NCBI GenBank assembly: GCA_024760505.1
Contig: CP058931.1
Location: 1,126,001-1,190,000, forward strand
From: Nitrospira sp.
GTDB taxonomy: Bacteria; Nitrospirota; Nitrospiria; Nitrospirales; UBA8639
DNA length: 64,000 bases
Direction: 5' to 3'
Shown: positions 8,531 to 17,231 of the stretch, in pieces
How the letters are laid out: each line of letters begins with the position of its first letter
How positions within the stretch are numbered: position 1 is the first letter of the stretch
Made by a program: the position numbers and the translations under genes
The notes under the pieces: model-generated
Told to the model about the DNA's origin: nothing
Seen by the model: the letters and a program-made list of their open reading frames with translations, nothing else
The model's database searches: none

Positions 8531-9573
8531 ATGAAAGATTTTCGACCTAATATCCTCAAAAATCTGCGAATCTATCCAGGGTATGTTGAAAACCCTGATC
8601 GAATCGAGACTCTCAACAATATCCTTAATGATCTCGACTCATTGGGTTTTCACAGGCTTGTACAAAACTTTTGTACCCAGCCCGATCCTGAGAAGGCATG
8701 TGACTTTCTATTTGAAATCTGGATTTGTCAGATGCTCCGCCGTAACAAAGATGTGCAGGCTTTGCAATATGAGCCGCCTGAGTCGCAAAATCCACCAGAT
8801 TTTCGTTTTTCATCCATGGCGTTGGTTTCGATCTGCAAGTGAAACGCCTCCACAATGTCACGCATGAACTAACAAAACTCCTCTTCAAACGGGAATGTCA
8901 AAATCACCTTTCAGTCATTGCGAAGCCGTGGTTTATCAATTTCTGGGTTTCTGACCAGTTTACGGGTCAGGATTTGAACCCGTTCTTTGCATTTCTGAAG
9001 CGATCTATTAAACAATTTTCTCCTGTGACGAGCTTAGATACTCTTCTGGGAGAGCCACAGTATTCTTGGGAACCGAATGGAACGCCTCTGGTACGGTTCT
9101 CCTTTACCGAAAAATCTAATAAAGAACCTGGCATTTTCCCGGGTGTAACTTATTTGATGGGAACAGAGAATGGATCACTGGCACCCATAGATGCAGACGC
9201 CTTTCGTAAAAGTGTCAAACGGCTCCTCAAGAAGTCTAGAGAGACCATGATCCGACCTGTATCCCCCACGCAGGCGAATCTCCTCGTCATGCAATCGGTT
9301 CACTTCCCTTTTGCAGACAAGACAATGCCCGCTGCGCTCTATGGTGATGAGGGAATAACGTGGCGGGAAAAAGATCCAGAGCCATTTCGTCAGCCAAATG
9401 GATTATTTCGTCATAATACCTTTTCCAAAATTTGTGGTCTGATCTTAGTATCCCCACAAGAATGGGTTTTCAGTGATTCCTTCAAAGGTGACTATTTTTG
9501 GCACCCATCTCATGTTCAAAGCATCCAATGTCACCCAAAGCCCTTTGAAGAGATAATGTTCATTAGACCGTGA
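8531..9573 (+). pseudogene. Frameshifted gene, possible PD-(D/E)XK-type nuclease
   Basis: Two abutting reading frames form one protein of about 348 residues. The first (start 8531, with GGAAGA just upstream) reads to PPDFRF and then loses sense at the run of five T at 8806-8810. Shifting by minus one there gives FFIHGVGFDLQVKRL and an open frame to 9573. The region around the junction has an acidic residue in FLFEIWICQML, then PPDF, then LQVKR, which fits the E...PD...(D/E/Q)xK layout of PD-(D/E)XK nucleases; this is only an inference. The rest (FINFWVSDQFTG, GVTYLMGTENGSL, YFWHPSH) is not recognised. A weak hairpin with nine T at 8492-8516 precedes it. Sequencing error or true decay cannot be told apart here. 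Confidence 0.6.
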
Positions 9574-9650
9574 AAAGTAATCCTTGAAAGCCAATAATCA
9601 ATGACACTATGGGTTCAACACCCGAAATGTTTTAAAAATCCTCATTAAAA

Positions 9651-10202
9651 ATGCCGGATAGAATCGCTTTCGTGAATATCCCTACTCTCATCGTGCCGGG
9701 TATCGGCAACTCTGACCAGGACCATTGGCAAACGTTGTGGGAGTCTGCGAACTCCGAATTTGTTCGTGTGCAACAACGAGATTGGGAAAATCCTGTCTGC
9801 CATGAGTGGGTGAATGTTCTTGAACAAGTCGTAGCGAAAATCGGCGCCAGTCCCGTTCTTGTTGCGCACAGCATGGGGTGCCTCTGCGTCGCGCATTGGG
9901 CGGCACGTACCAGCTTCCAGATTAAAGGTGCGTTGTTGGTGGCGCCACCGAATCCGGAAGAAGCCGGTTTTCCCTTAGAGGCGCGAGGCTTTTCTCCAGT
10001 GCCTCTGCTCGCATTTAGTTTCCCAAGCATCGTGATAGCCAGTTCCAACGATCCGTATGGGAGTCTTGCGTTTGCCCGTGCTTGTGCGTCGGGGTGGGGT
10101 AGCCGATTCGTGAACATTGGAGCAGCAGGCCACATTAACTCGGAGAGTGGGCTTGGGGATTGGCCTGAGGGTTGGGCCCTTTATCAACAGCTGTCTGCGT
10201 AA
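9651..10202 (+). CDS. RBBP9/YdeN-family alpha/beta hydrolase
   Basis: A small serine hydrolase of 183 residues; natural substrate unknown. The opening LIVPGIGNSDQDHWQTLWE is the family oxyanion region. The nucleophile is Ser in VAHSMGCLCVAHWA, the acid is the Asp of SSNDPYG, and the base is the His of GAAGHIN. Length and motif spacing match Pfam Ser_hydrolase. It is a single gene flanked by a pseudogene upstream and a repeat region downstream. Confidence 0.85.
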   Translation: MPDRIAFVNIPTLIVPGIGNSDQDHWQTLWESANSEFVRVQQRDWENPVCHEWVNVLEQVVAKIGASPVLVAHSMGCLCVAHWAARTSFQIKGALLVAPPNPEEAGFPLEARGFSPVPLLAFSFPSIVIASSNDPYGSLAFARACASGWGSRFVNIGAAGHINSESGLGDWPEGWALYQQLSA

Positions 10203-10424
10203 TACCTATATCTAACCAATTCTTCGTTTTTGTCATAATCATCGGAATCTGGGGGTATTTGCATGAGACCAAGCCCCGCGCTTCGGTACCAAATCCGCTC
10301 AATCCATCTGAACCGGCTTCATGGATGATAGTGTCTATAATTAATATCTAGTCTTCTGTGTGTATGTTCCTATCGCCGTCGACTGACGCCTGCCGGCCGG
10401 TCTTTGGGTCGGACGCTCTCATGG

Positions 10425-10580
10425 ACCGGCGGGCTTTGTTTGAGCGCAGCGAGTTAGGCCGCCCTCTTCAGGCTCGCGTCCGTCCCATCTTAATGAGACC
10501 GGACGGGGCGTCACTGGTTTTGGGTCCTTTTGCCGAAACAAAAGGACCTCGGCCACCGGGCCGAAACCCGGCAGCTATTA
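10425..10580 (+). repeat. Dispersed intergenic repeat, copy 2
   Basis: The core hairpin GGTCCTTTTG (10523-10532) / CAAAAGGACC (10539-10548) and the following CTCGGC...CCGGG...GAAACCCGG match the minus strand at 1076-1130. Upstream is an ORF-like GC-rich tract (FERSEL-type reading) common in such bacterial repeats. The remainder of the gene-free stretch 10203-10709 holds nothing else I can name. Confidence 0.65.
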
Positions 10581-10709
10581 TGAATTTTAAAAATTCCAGT
10601 TAACGGGTTGTGCTTGAAATTTGGGTGCATTTTGCTCCGACCCAGTCGGAAGTTAAAAGAAATGCCTCCAAAAGGGCTAAGTGTGAAGGTCTGATGTGTT
10701 TGCTGACGA

Positions 10710-11594
10710 TCAGGGCGAGGGTTTATCCCTCATTGGGGGGGGATTCTTCGTGGTCAGAATGGTGTGAGCGGCTTGGGAGGCCTCTTTGACCAGAATCCCC
10801 ATTTTGGGGTGGGAAGGTTCAAGGTCGACGGGGAAGCCATAGTGGCGTAGCCGTTCGCTTGCCAGATGGCCAATAGAGGCGACCATCATGCGATGAAGCG
10901 CTTTTCTAAAAAGGTTAATCTTCTCGTCCTTTTCCAACACCTTAACGAGATGTTCCACTTGAATGGCGTTGGTGATCAACAAAACCGGTATGACCCCATC
11001 CATGACTTCCTGAAGGAGATGTTTCAGGGGTGCCAGATCCTCAGGTAAGGTCCAACGATAGACCGGTACCGGTCGAACTTTTGCTCCCCGTTCCCTCAGG
11101 CCTTCTAGAAATTTCGGGTTACTGACCCCATATTCCTGCACCGCGATCCGTAAGCCCTGGAGCCCATCCGGGTAGGATGCATCAAGAGCGACGAGAGTAT
11201 CTTTCCAGGTATTGGGTTCAGGGACCAGAATGTTCGGCTGAAGTCCAAGCTCCTTTAATACCAGGGCTGGTTTGGGACCTCGCACGACGAGCACCGTGTT
11301 GCGCAAGGCGGCAATGATCGCCTCACGAGTATGCCGGGTTTGAACAACATCCAGCAGAGTCCGAAATCCTACACCGGTGAGCAGGACCATTAGGTCGACC
11401 TGACCTGCCATCAAGGCATCGCCACATTCCAGGGCCTGAGGATTGTCCCTTAGTGGGAGTTCCCTCATTGACGGGGCGACAATGGGCTCGCCTCCGTGCC
11501 GGATAATCAGTCGTTCCATTTCCGTGGCCATCCGGCTTTCAAGAGCCCCCACCCGGAGTCCTTGAAAGCCGACATTGAGTTGTTCACCGCTCAT
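10710..11594 (-). CDS. hemD: Uroporphyrinogen-III synthase (HemD-like)
   Basis: Cyclises and inverts ring D of hydroxymethylbilane to uroporphyrinogen III in tetrapyrrole synthesis. The 294-residue product shows the two-lobed HEM4 pattern: FQGLRVGALESRMATEMERLI, LMVLLTGVGFRTLLD, LVVRGPKPALVLKELG, then LRIAVQEYGVSNPKFLEGL and PVYRWTLPED, and VLLITNAIQVEHLV with ASIGHLASERLRHYGF in the second lobe. Sequence conservation in HemD is low, so assignment rests on these motifs. No other heme genes are adjacent; the SUMF1 gene ends 28 bases upstream on the same strand. Confidence 0.85.
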   Translation of the reverse strand: MSGEQLNVGFQGLRVGALESRMATEMERLIIRHGGEPIVAPSMRELPLRDNPQALECGDALMAGQVDLMVLLTGVGFRTLLDVVQTRHTREAIIAALRNTVLVVRGPKPALVLKELGLQPNILVPEPNTWKDTLVALDASYPDGLQGLRIAVQEYGVSNPKFLEGLRERGAKVRPVPVYRWTLPEDLAPLKHLLQEVMDGVIPVLLITNAIQVEHLVKVLEKDEKINLFRKALHRMMVASIGHLASERLRHYGFPVDLEPSHPKMGILVKEASQAAHTILTTKNPPPMRDKPSP

Positions 11595-11622
11595 GGTGGG
11601 ACCTTACAGAGAGGTGAAAGAT

Positions 11623-12486
11623 TTATTGGCCCGATGGAGCAGGCACATCCTGGGCGCATCGAAATCCAGTGGAATTATTGCGGTCCGTTGGAAGACTTTT
11701 GATCCTCGTAAAAATTCGGACCTGGGGGGTTTCCCCCTGCCAGCCTGAACTCCGCAATACTTTAAATTGGCCGGTTGCGGGTCCTGGGGGATTCCGGGCA
11801 GGGCTTTTGGAATAATAGTCTGCTTCGTACCAGTCGGCCACCCATTCCCAGACATTACCCGCCACATCGTAGATGCCATAGGGGCTTTTGCCTTTTTCAT
11901 AAATACCCACCTGGGTTAACGTGGCCTCTCCTCGCCACGATTGATTGAAGTTCAAATGTTCCAGCGTAGGTTCGACGTCACCCCAAGGAAAACGCCAGTC
12001 GTTGGGGCCTTTTGCTGCTTTTTCCCACTCGGCTTCGGTAGGAAGGCGTTTCCCGGCCCAGTGGCAATAGGCTTCGGCATCCTTCCAGTCCACGTTGATG
12101 ACTGGAAGGTCGGTGACCGACTCGGGCATCATATTTCCTTTCCACAGTCCTTTCTTTGGATCCGTGGGATGTTGGGGAGTCCGGTGACCGGTTTCAGTCA
12201 CGAATTGAAGATACCGCCCATTGGTGAGTTCGTACTTATCCATATAAAAACTACTTACAAACACGTCATGATTCGGCCGCTCGTCAAGCCCCCCATCCCG
12301 GGCCGCCTTGGGCACACCCATGGGAAAGACTCCCTCAGGAATCAAGACCATCGGAGCGCCGTCTTTTCCCACGATTTCCTGAGGAGGTTCAGAAGCGCCA
12401 ACCGTGCTACAAACTGCAGCGATAAGTAGTAGGCCCGCCCCTATCCCAACACACCCTACCCGTCGATTCCACATCCTTCCTACCAT
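11623..12486 (-). CDS. Exported SUMF1/FGE-domain protein
   Basis: Carries a formylglycine-generating-enzyme-type (SUMF1) fold. Start at 12486 is chosen because GGAGGGG lies three bases before it; the product then begins with a basic N-terminus and signal segment (GIGAGLLLIAAVCS). Domain motifs: MVLIPEGVFPMG, SSFYMDKYELTNGRYLQFV, PVINVDWKDAEAYCHWAGKR, LPTEAEWEKAA, GIYDVAGNVWEWVADWY and the final GFRCAQD. The usual RGGSW is RSSGW and the catalytic cysteine pair of true FGE is not evident, so a non-catalytic or different role is likely. Probably co-transcribed with the downstream hemD-like gene. Confidence 0.8.
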   Translation of the reverse strand: MVGRMWNRRVGCVGIGAGLLLIAAVCSTVGASEPPQEIVGKDGAPMVLIPEGVFPMGVPKAARDGGLDERPNHDVFVSSFYMDKYELTNGRYLQFVTETGHRTPQHPTDPKKGLWKGNMMPESVTDLPVINVDWKDAEAYCHWAGKRLPTEAEWEKAAKGPNDWRFPWGDVEPTLEHLNFNQSWRGEATLTQVGIYEKGKSPYGIYDVAGNVWEWVADWYEADYYSKSPARNPPGPATGQFKVLRSSGWQGETPQVRIFTRIKSLPTDRNNSTGFRCAQDVPAPSGQ

Positions 12487-12870
12487 TTTCCCCTCCAATT
12501 TTTTCTGGCAATCCAACAATTTTTTAATGATTCGATTGTTAAAATACCATAATTCCGGTTGGTCATGAATGATAGGTCAAAGGTTTCGGAGGGAAAGTTG
12601 AATCATGAGGCCACACTTAGACTCCACAGGGTCTGCTTGGGCGTCACCAGAAGGAGCCGTTGACTATTCCACCTGTTTTCATCGTGAACCGTTGAGTCGG
12701 GAAGTGGAATCCTAAAGAAATACAGATTAAGGGGAGATTTTCAAGAGACCTTGGAATCTTTGACGTTCGTTCGGCAACTTGCTCCATCCCGGGGTCCTGG
12801 GTATGATGCCTTTCTCCGAAAATACTCGTGGGCGATGTGGTCTCACTCTTCATCCATTGACGGAATTGAG
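12487..12870. other. Intergenic region between divergent genes
   Basis: Holds the upstream region of the SUMF1 gene (AT-rich near 12510-12555) and the leader of the VOC-family gene. An in-frame extension of the latter to 12751 exists but does not resemble its family. No other feature seen. Confidence 0.4.
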
Positions 12871-13281
12871 ATGCAGGAAAAACGAAAAACCCTCGGGCTT
12901 CGACATTTGGCCTTACGGGTGCGGGATGTTCAGGCATCCCAGCGGTTTTATGAACGACTTTTTGATATGAAAGTTGTGTGGCAGCCTGATCCCGGGAATG
13001 TCTACCTCAGTACGGGCTATGATAATCTCGCACTGCATCAAGTGACTTCTGAAGAGTTGAGTCAATTTAACCTCTCCCAGGTTCACCCGTTGGATCATTT
13101 GGGGTTTTTAATGGATTCTCCGGCAAGTGTGGACGCGCTATTTTCGGAAGCCACAACACAGGGCCTCACGATTGTGAAACCTCTGAAGCAACATCGCGAC
13201 GGCAGTTATTCGTTTTATCTTTCGGATCCGGATCAGAATACGATTCAGGTGTTGTTTGAACCCTCAATCCAATTGCGATAG
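12871..13281 (+). CDS. VOC (glyoxalase/dioxygenase) family metalloprotein
   Basis: A vicinal-oxygen-chelate domain of 136 residues. Beginning at ATG 12871, the first strand is LRHLALRVRDVQASQRFYERLFDMKV, with the first metal His. The second half holds PLDHLGFLMDSP (His) and YSFYLSDPDQNTIQVLFE (Glu ligand). The arrangement is typical of glyoxalase I/extradiol dioxygenase folds, but the substrate cannot be told. The MBL-fold gene begins 72 bases downstream. Confidence 0.85.
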   Translation: MQEKRKTLGLRHLALRVRDVQASQRFYERLFDMKVVWQPDPGNVYLSTGYDNLALHQVTSEELSQFNLSQVHPLDHLGFLMDSPASVDALFSEATTQGLTIVKPLKQHRDGSYSFYLSDPDQNTIQVLFEPSIQLR

Positions 13282-13353
13282 AGCAGGGTCGAACCCTCGT
13301 GGTTCCTTCCTTTCGCAGAATACGAGACAGTTCTCTCTCCCTCTCATCTTGCC

Positions 13354-14973
13354 ATGAATCCTTGGACGACCATTGATCCCACGCAGCATGTTGGACTGAA
13401 CCCTTGGGTCTGGGTTCAGTTGGAGAGTTCCGAACCGCCCGGACCTTTCCCGTTTTTGGGCGGGGTGGACCCGGAGGTCGTCAGTAGTCTTCATCAGGTG
13501 CATGAGATCATGATGAGCGGTATCGAGACTGCCATCAGCGACATCATGGCCAAACGTGCTTCCGTGGATGACCCCCAATTATCCCGTCGTTTGGAGGATG
13601 CTTATGCGGAAGTGGTGCAATCTCGTCCTTCCCTACAACGACATATTCAGTGCGGACGGAAATCCGATGGAACCTTTCATTGGGACTATCCCAAAAATCC
13701 CACAGCCTCGGCCAAGATGACGTATGGAGGGTTGCGGATTTTTAACTCCGTCACGCGGCAAGCGATCCCCTTCGGGTTTGAGCGGCCAATCGGGCCGAAT
13801 GTGGGGCATTTCCTGGGTTTTCTCACTGGCCGGCAAACGATGGGTGAGATTCAAACGGTGGCCCAGGCCGGCGGGCGGGATCTTGAACGGCAATTGGCGC
13901 AGCTCTTTACCTTATTGAAAGACCATGATTGTCTGGCTATCGCTCCCAACACCTCCCTTGAGGCCCATTGGCGTAAAGTCACGCGGGATCAAGATGTGGT
14001 GCATCTGGGACATGCGGCTTTGATGTATCGACACCAGGATAATTTTTTATGGTTTGATCCCTGGCTCATGCCATGGTTCGCGGAGTCGCCTGTGCCGTCT
14101 CTGTGGGCCAACCTCCTTCCGCGCCCGGCTGGAATTTTTCTCACCCATGACCATGACGACCATGTCGATCCTCGCACTTTGTACCATTTACCTAAAGATG
14201 TGCCGATCTTTGTGCCGAGTCGACGCAACCGGAAAGCGCTGCATTATGATTTTCTGTCCCTTCTGAGAGAGTTAGGTTTTTCGCAGGTCAGAGAGCTGGC
14301 TCATGGAGAAAGTTGGCGAATAGGGGACGCCCAGGTCGTATCCGTGCCGTTTTTCGGTGAAGATCCATGTGATGTGGAACTTCCGCGAAATTGCTATTTG
14401 GTAGCGGACCGGGGGCGGAACACGCTGGTGCATGCCGATAGCGGGCCGACCAATGATGGCCGCTCGGCTTTGCAAGACAAGGTTATGGCCAACCTTGTGT
14501 CAAAGTACGGTCCGATTCCCTTGGTCTTTGCCTCGCAACAACAACTTAAAGAAGTCCGGAGTTATGCGGCATATGCCTGTCTCTCTCCACCGGGAACCTG
14601 GTTGGAGGTGGGAGAAAACGGCTTTTTGACCAATGCCTATTTGGCCGAGTTGTGTCGAACGGCTCAAGCCAAACTCTTTGTCTCCTATGCGACAGGGGGT
14701 GCGGATTGGTATCCCGATCATTTATCATTTATGTTCAGTGGCCGTAACCCGGCCCGTACGGCCTTGCTCACCGCGAATTGGGATCCTCCTGAAAGTTTGA
14801 GGCAGGACCTGGAACCATTTGGCTGTCGCTATCATTTCGGCCAGGCGTTTGATGTGTTTGGAGCCGGACCCAACGGGGAAACCCTGGTGTCTCATCTCGC
14901 GGATCAACTGACACCGATCGGTTTATACCAGTTGGATCATGCCCCTCCTCCCTTTCTGCGAAAACATCGTTAG
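13354..14973 (+). CDS. MBL-fold metallohydrolase with long N-terminal extension
   Basis: The 539-residue protein has about 215 N-terminal residues of unknown fold, with a PqqD-like helical stretch (FLTGRQTMGEIQTVAQ) at about 153-168. A metallo-beta-lactamase domain follows: VVHLGHAALMYRH, FWFDPWLM-type strand, and the metal motif THDHDDHVD (HxHxDH), with later SVPFFGEDP and LVHADSGPT supplying further ligands. Such proteins, with an intact metal site, are hydrolases or oxidoreductases of unknown substrate; UlaG/RomA-like. It sits between the VOC gene and the PSP1 gene in the same direction. Confidence 0.8.
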   Translation: MNPWTTIDPTQHVGLNPWVWVQLESSEPPGPFPFLGGVDPEVVSSLHQVHEIMMSGIETAISDIMAKRASVDDPQLSRRLEDAYAEVVQSRPSLQRHIQCGRKSDGTFHWDYPKNPTASAKMTYGGLRIFNSVTRQAIPFGFERPIGPNVGHFLGFLTGRQTMGEIQTVAQAGGRDLERQLAQLFTLLKDHDCLAIAPNTSLEAHWRKVTRDQDVVHLGHAALMYRHQDNFLWFDPWLMPWFAESPVPSLWANLLPRPAGIFLTHDHDDHVDPRTLYHLPKDVPIFVPSRRNRKALHYDFLSLLRELGFSQVRELAHGESWRIGDAQVVSVPFFGEDPCDVELPRNCYLVADRGRNTLVHADSGPTNDGRSALQDKVMANLVSKYGPIPLVFASQQQLKEVRSYAAYACLSPPGTWLEVGENGFLTNAYLAELCRTAQAKLFVSYATGGADWYPDHLSFMFSGRNPARTALLTANWDPPESLRQDLEPFGCRYHFGQAFDVFGAGPNGETLVSHLADQLTPIGLYQLDHAPPPFLRKHR

Positions 14974-15109
14974 CCGGTGTGAGTCGGGAACGGGTTAGAG
15001 TACCCAAGTTTGAGCCAACAGAATTCCTGCTTGGCCTCTTCCAGTAAGTCCGGTATGATTGACCCTCACGCCTACAGAATTCCTTGGTAGTAAAGGGAGG
15101 CAATGATTC

Positions 15110-15835
15110 ATGGTGCAGGAATCCGAAGATCAAAGAGAATATATAGAAGAAGTGGCAGTGGTCGGCGTCAAAGTACGGGATCTGGGAGAGGTGAAAAAAA
15201 CTCGGACCGATGATCATACCGTGAAGGTCGGTGATTGGGTCTTGTTGGATTTAGACAACGACCATACCTTTGGCAAAGTCTACCTCCCTCCTCAATTCCT
15301 CCCGTTTACCCCGCCGATGCGGGTGATGCGGCAGATTATTCGAAAAGCCACTGAAGAAGATGAACGCCAGATTGCGCGCCAGCTGCGTTTGGCCCAGGAA
15401 GGTGAGGAATTTTGCCAGGAACGAATTGCCGAATTGGGGCTCGGCATGACGTTAGTGGAAGTGTTTGGTTCATTTGCCCAGCGATCACTCACCTTCACCT
15501 ATACGGCCGATGATCGGATTGATTTTCGCCAACTGGTCAAAGATCTGGCCAGGCGATTTGGATGTCGGATTGAGATGCGCCAGATTTCAAGCCGGGAGGA
15601 AGCCGCTCGACTGAGTGGCGTTGATACCTGCGGGTTGGTGCTCTGTTGCTCCAGCTTTTTAACGGATTTTAAGCCCGTCTATCCTCGCGGTCGGGCTGAC
15701 GCACCCATGAATGGCATGGATAGCCATCGGATCGGGGTCTGTGGTCGGATGAAATGCTGCTTGTTATATGAGGAAGAGGGTTGGACCCTCACTCGACGCA
15801 AACCACAGCCTTTAATTCGTCCCACAAGACGGTAA
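15110..15835 (+). CDS. PSP1-domain protein (RicT/YaaT-like)
   Basis: PSP1 proteins such as Bacillus RicT form an Fe-S-containing complex acting on RNase Y; the role in Gram-negative bacteria is less clear. The 241-residue product has the PSP1 core GDWVLLDLDNDHTFGKV, followed by EEFCQERIAELGLGMTLVEV and FTYTADDRIDFRQLVKDLA. Its cysteine cluster is DTCGLVLCCSSFL and RIGVCGRMKCCLLYE, as in RicT. A GGAGG lies 12 bases before the ATG. The gene leads a same-strand run with dsrE-like, ubiE and radical-SAM genes. Confidence 0.85.
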   Translation: MVQESEDQREYIEEVAVVGVKVRDLGEVKKTRTDDHTVKVGDWVLLDLDNDHTFGKVYLPPQFLPFTPPMRVMRQIIRKATEEDERQIARQLRLAQEGEEFCQERIAELGLGMTLVEVFGSFAQRSLTFTYTADDRIDFRQLVKDLARRFGCRIEMRQISSREEAARLSGVDTCGLVLCCSSFLTDFKPVYPRGRADAPMNGMDSHRIGVCGRMKCCLLYEEEGWTLTRRKPQPLIRPTRR

Positions 15836-15933
15836 TACTATGGTGGTCAATAACGTTAGTTGTGAGTCAGGGGCTACTGAGCCACAACCGCAAGCCGGGA
15901 TGGTTTCCCTTATGAGTGGAGAAATGACGCGCC

Positions 15934-16353
15934 ATGGGGGGTAAGCCACGATTCGTCATTTATGCACATAATGCGACCTACGATAAGCTCCATCAAGTGG
16001 CCACGCTGGGATTAACGGCTTCCGCGATGGGGAAAGACGTGATGGTGGTGCTGTTGTTCTGGACCATCAAAAAGTTGGCTGAAGGCCGGTTAAATGAATT
16101 GGATTTTCCTCCGGAATATGCCGCCCAAGCCCCCGAAGTAGCCCGATTGATCCGTGAACGCAAAGTTCCGCTCATTTCGGACATGTTCGAGGAAGCCCGT
16201 CAGGTCGGCCAGTTCAAATTAGTCGCCTGTAGCGCGGGACTGGAGTATATGGGAGTCGATGCCAAAGCGGTCACTCAAGGGGTCGATGAAGTAATGGGCT
16301 TGCCTGCAATTATTTCTGCCTGCTCCGGTGCGGAAACCACCCTATTTATTTAA
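15934..16353 (+). CDS. DsrE/DsrF-like family protein
   Basis: A 139-residue single-domain protein of the DsrE/YchN fold, implicated in sulfur trafficking or peroxiredoxin-like functions. It opens with FVIYAHNATYDKLHQVATLGLTASAMG (nucleotide-like beta-alpha unit), then VMVVLLFWTIKKLAEG, and has the conserved cysteine in LVACSAGLEYMGV. A second cysteine lies near the C-terminus (SACSGAE). Located 98 bases after the PSP1 gene and 124 before ubiE, same strand. Confidence 0.85.
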   Translation: MGGKPRFVIYAHNATYDKLHQVATLGLTASAMGKDVMVVLLFWTIKKLAEGRLNELDFPPEYAAQAPEVARLIRERKVPLISDMFEEARQVGQFKLVACSAGLEYMGVDAKAVTQGVDEVMGLPAIISACSGAETTLFI

Positions 16354-16477
16354 TTCCCTCTCCGGTTTTTCCCTGCAGTGTGTTGGCAGGCTTTGATCGT
16401 TCACTCCAGTTTTCTGAAGGGTTGAATTCTTGACAAAACTTAAGATCGGGTGCTAGGTCCTTGGGGTGGTACCTGTC

Positions 16478-17227
16478 ATGAATAAAATCGACATCCCTGG
16501 CAAAGCGGCGTCCACATGGACCGGTCCGGCTCGGGAGCAGGCCGTTCAGCGAATGTTCACGGCCATTGCCAAATTTTATGACCTGAATAATTCGCTCCTG
16601 AGTTTTGGTCTGCACCATTCCTGGAAACGCAAGGCGATTTCCTACATTCCTGACATCCCTGGGACACGAGCGTTGGATTTGGGTGCGGGAACCTGCGACC
16701 TCGCGATCTTAGTGGATCAACATCTCCACTATACGAGCCAAATTATCGCAGCGGATTTGAATTTAGCCATGTTGCGTGTGGGCCAGGATAAAGTCCGGTC
16801 CCAGAGCTTGGCCAACCGTATTACCTGTTTGCAGATGAATGCCGAGCATCTCACCTTTCCGTCTGCCACATTTGATACGGTGACGGCCGGATTTTGTATT
16901 CGCAACGTCGGGAATCTTCCCCAAGCGCTTTTGGAAATCTGCCGGGTATTGCAACCGGGGGGTCGCTTTGTGTGCCTGGAATTTTCCCGTCCGGTTTCAG
17001 CCGGCCTGCGAAAGCTTTACGACTGGTACTCCTTTCATTTGCTCCCCTGGATCGGCACCAAGGTGGCTCGCGATGGTACGGGGGTGTATGAATATCTACC
17101 GGCGTCAATACGCAATTTCCCGGACCAAAACCGGCTCGCCCAATTACTGAAGGAAGCCGGGTTTCAATCAGTGGACTATCACAATCTGACCGGTGGAATT
17201 GTCGCCATTCATGTGGCGGTGAAATAG
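16478..17227 (+). CDS. ubiE: Demethylmenaquinone/ubiquinone C-methyltransferase UbiE/MenG
   Basis: SAM-dependent methylation of demethylmenaquinone (or a ubiquinone precursor). The start is the ATG at 16478 with GGGGTGG eight bases upstream; an in-frame GTG at 16466 is less likely. Motifs of the family are all present: VQRMFTAIAKFYDLNNSLLSFGLHHSWKR, SAM motif ALDLGAGTCDLAI, AADLNLAMLRVGQDK, NAEHLTFPSATFDTVTAGF (split here across the motif), CIRNVGN and RVLQPGGRFVCLEFSRP. The radical-SAM gene begins four bases after the stop, so the two are translationally linked. Confidence 0.93.
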   Translation: MNKIDIPGKAASTWTGPAREQAVQRMFTAIAKFYDLNNSLLSFGLHHSWKRKAISYIPDIPGTRALDLGAGTCDLAILVDQHLHYTSQIIAADLNLAMLRVGQDKVRSQSLANRITCLQMNAEHLTFPSATFDTVTAGFCIRNVGNLPQALLEICRVLQPGGRFVCLEFSRPVSAGLRKLYDWYSFHLLPWIGTKVARDGTGVYEYLPASIRNFPDQNRLAQLLKEAGFQSVDYHNLTGGIVAIHVAVK

Positions 17228-17231
17228 CACG

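Noticed and set aside
8806..8810. Programmed -1 frameshifting at the T-run
   Set aside because: In the zero frame the codons are CGT-TTT-TCA, so slippage would mispair the A-site tRNA; an indel is more likely.
10358..10603. 81-residue ORF
   Set aside because: It covers repeat copy 2; no start signal or family.
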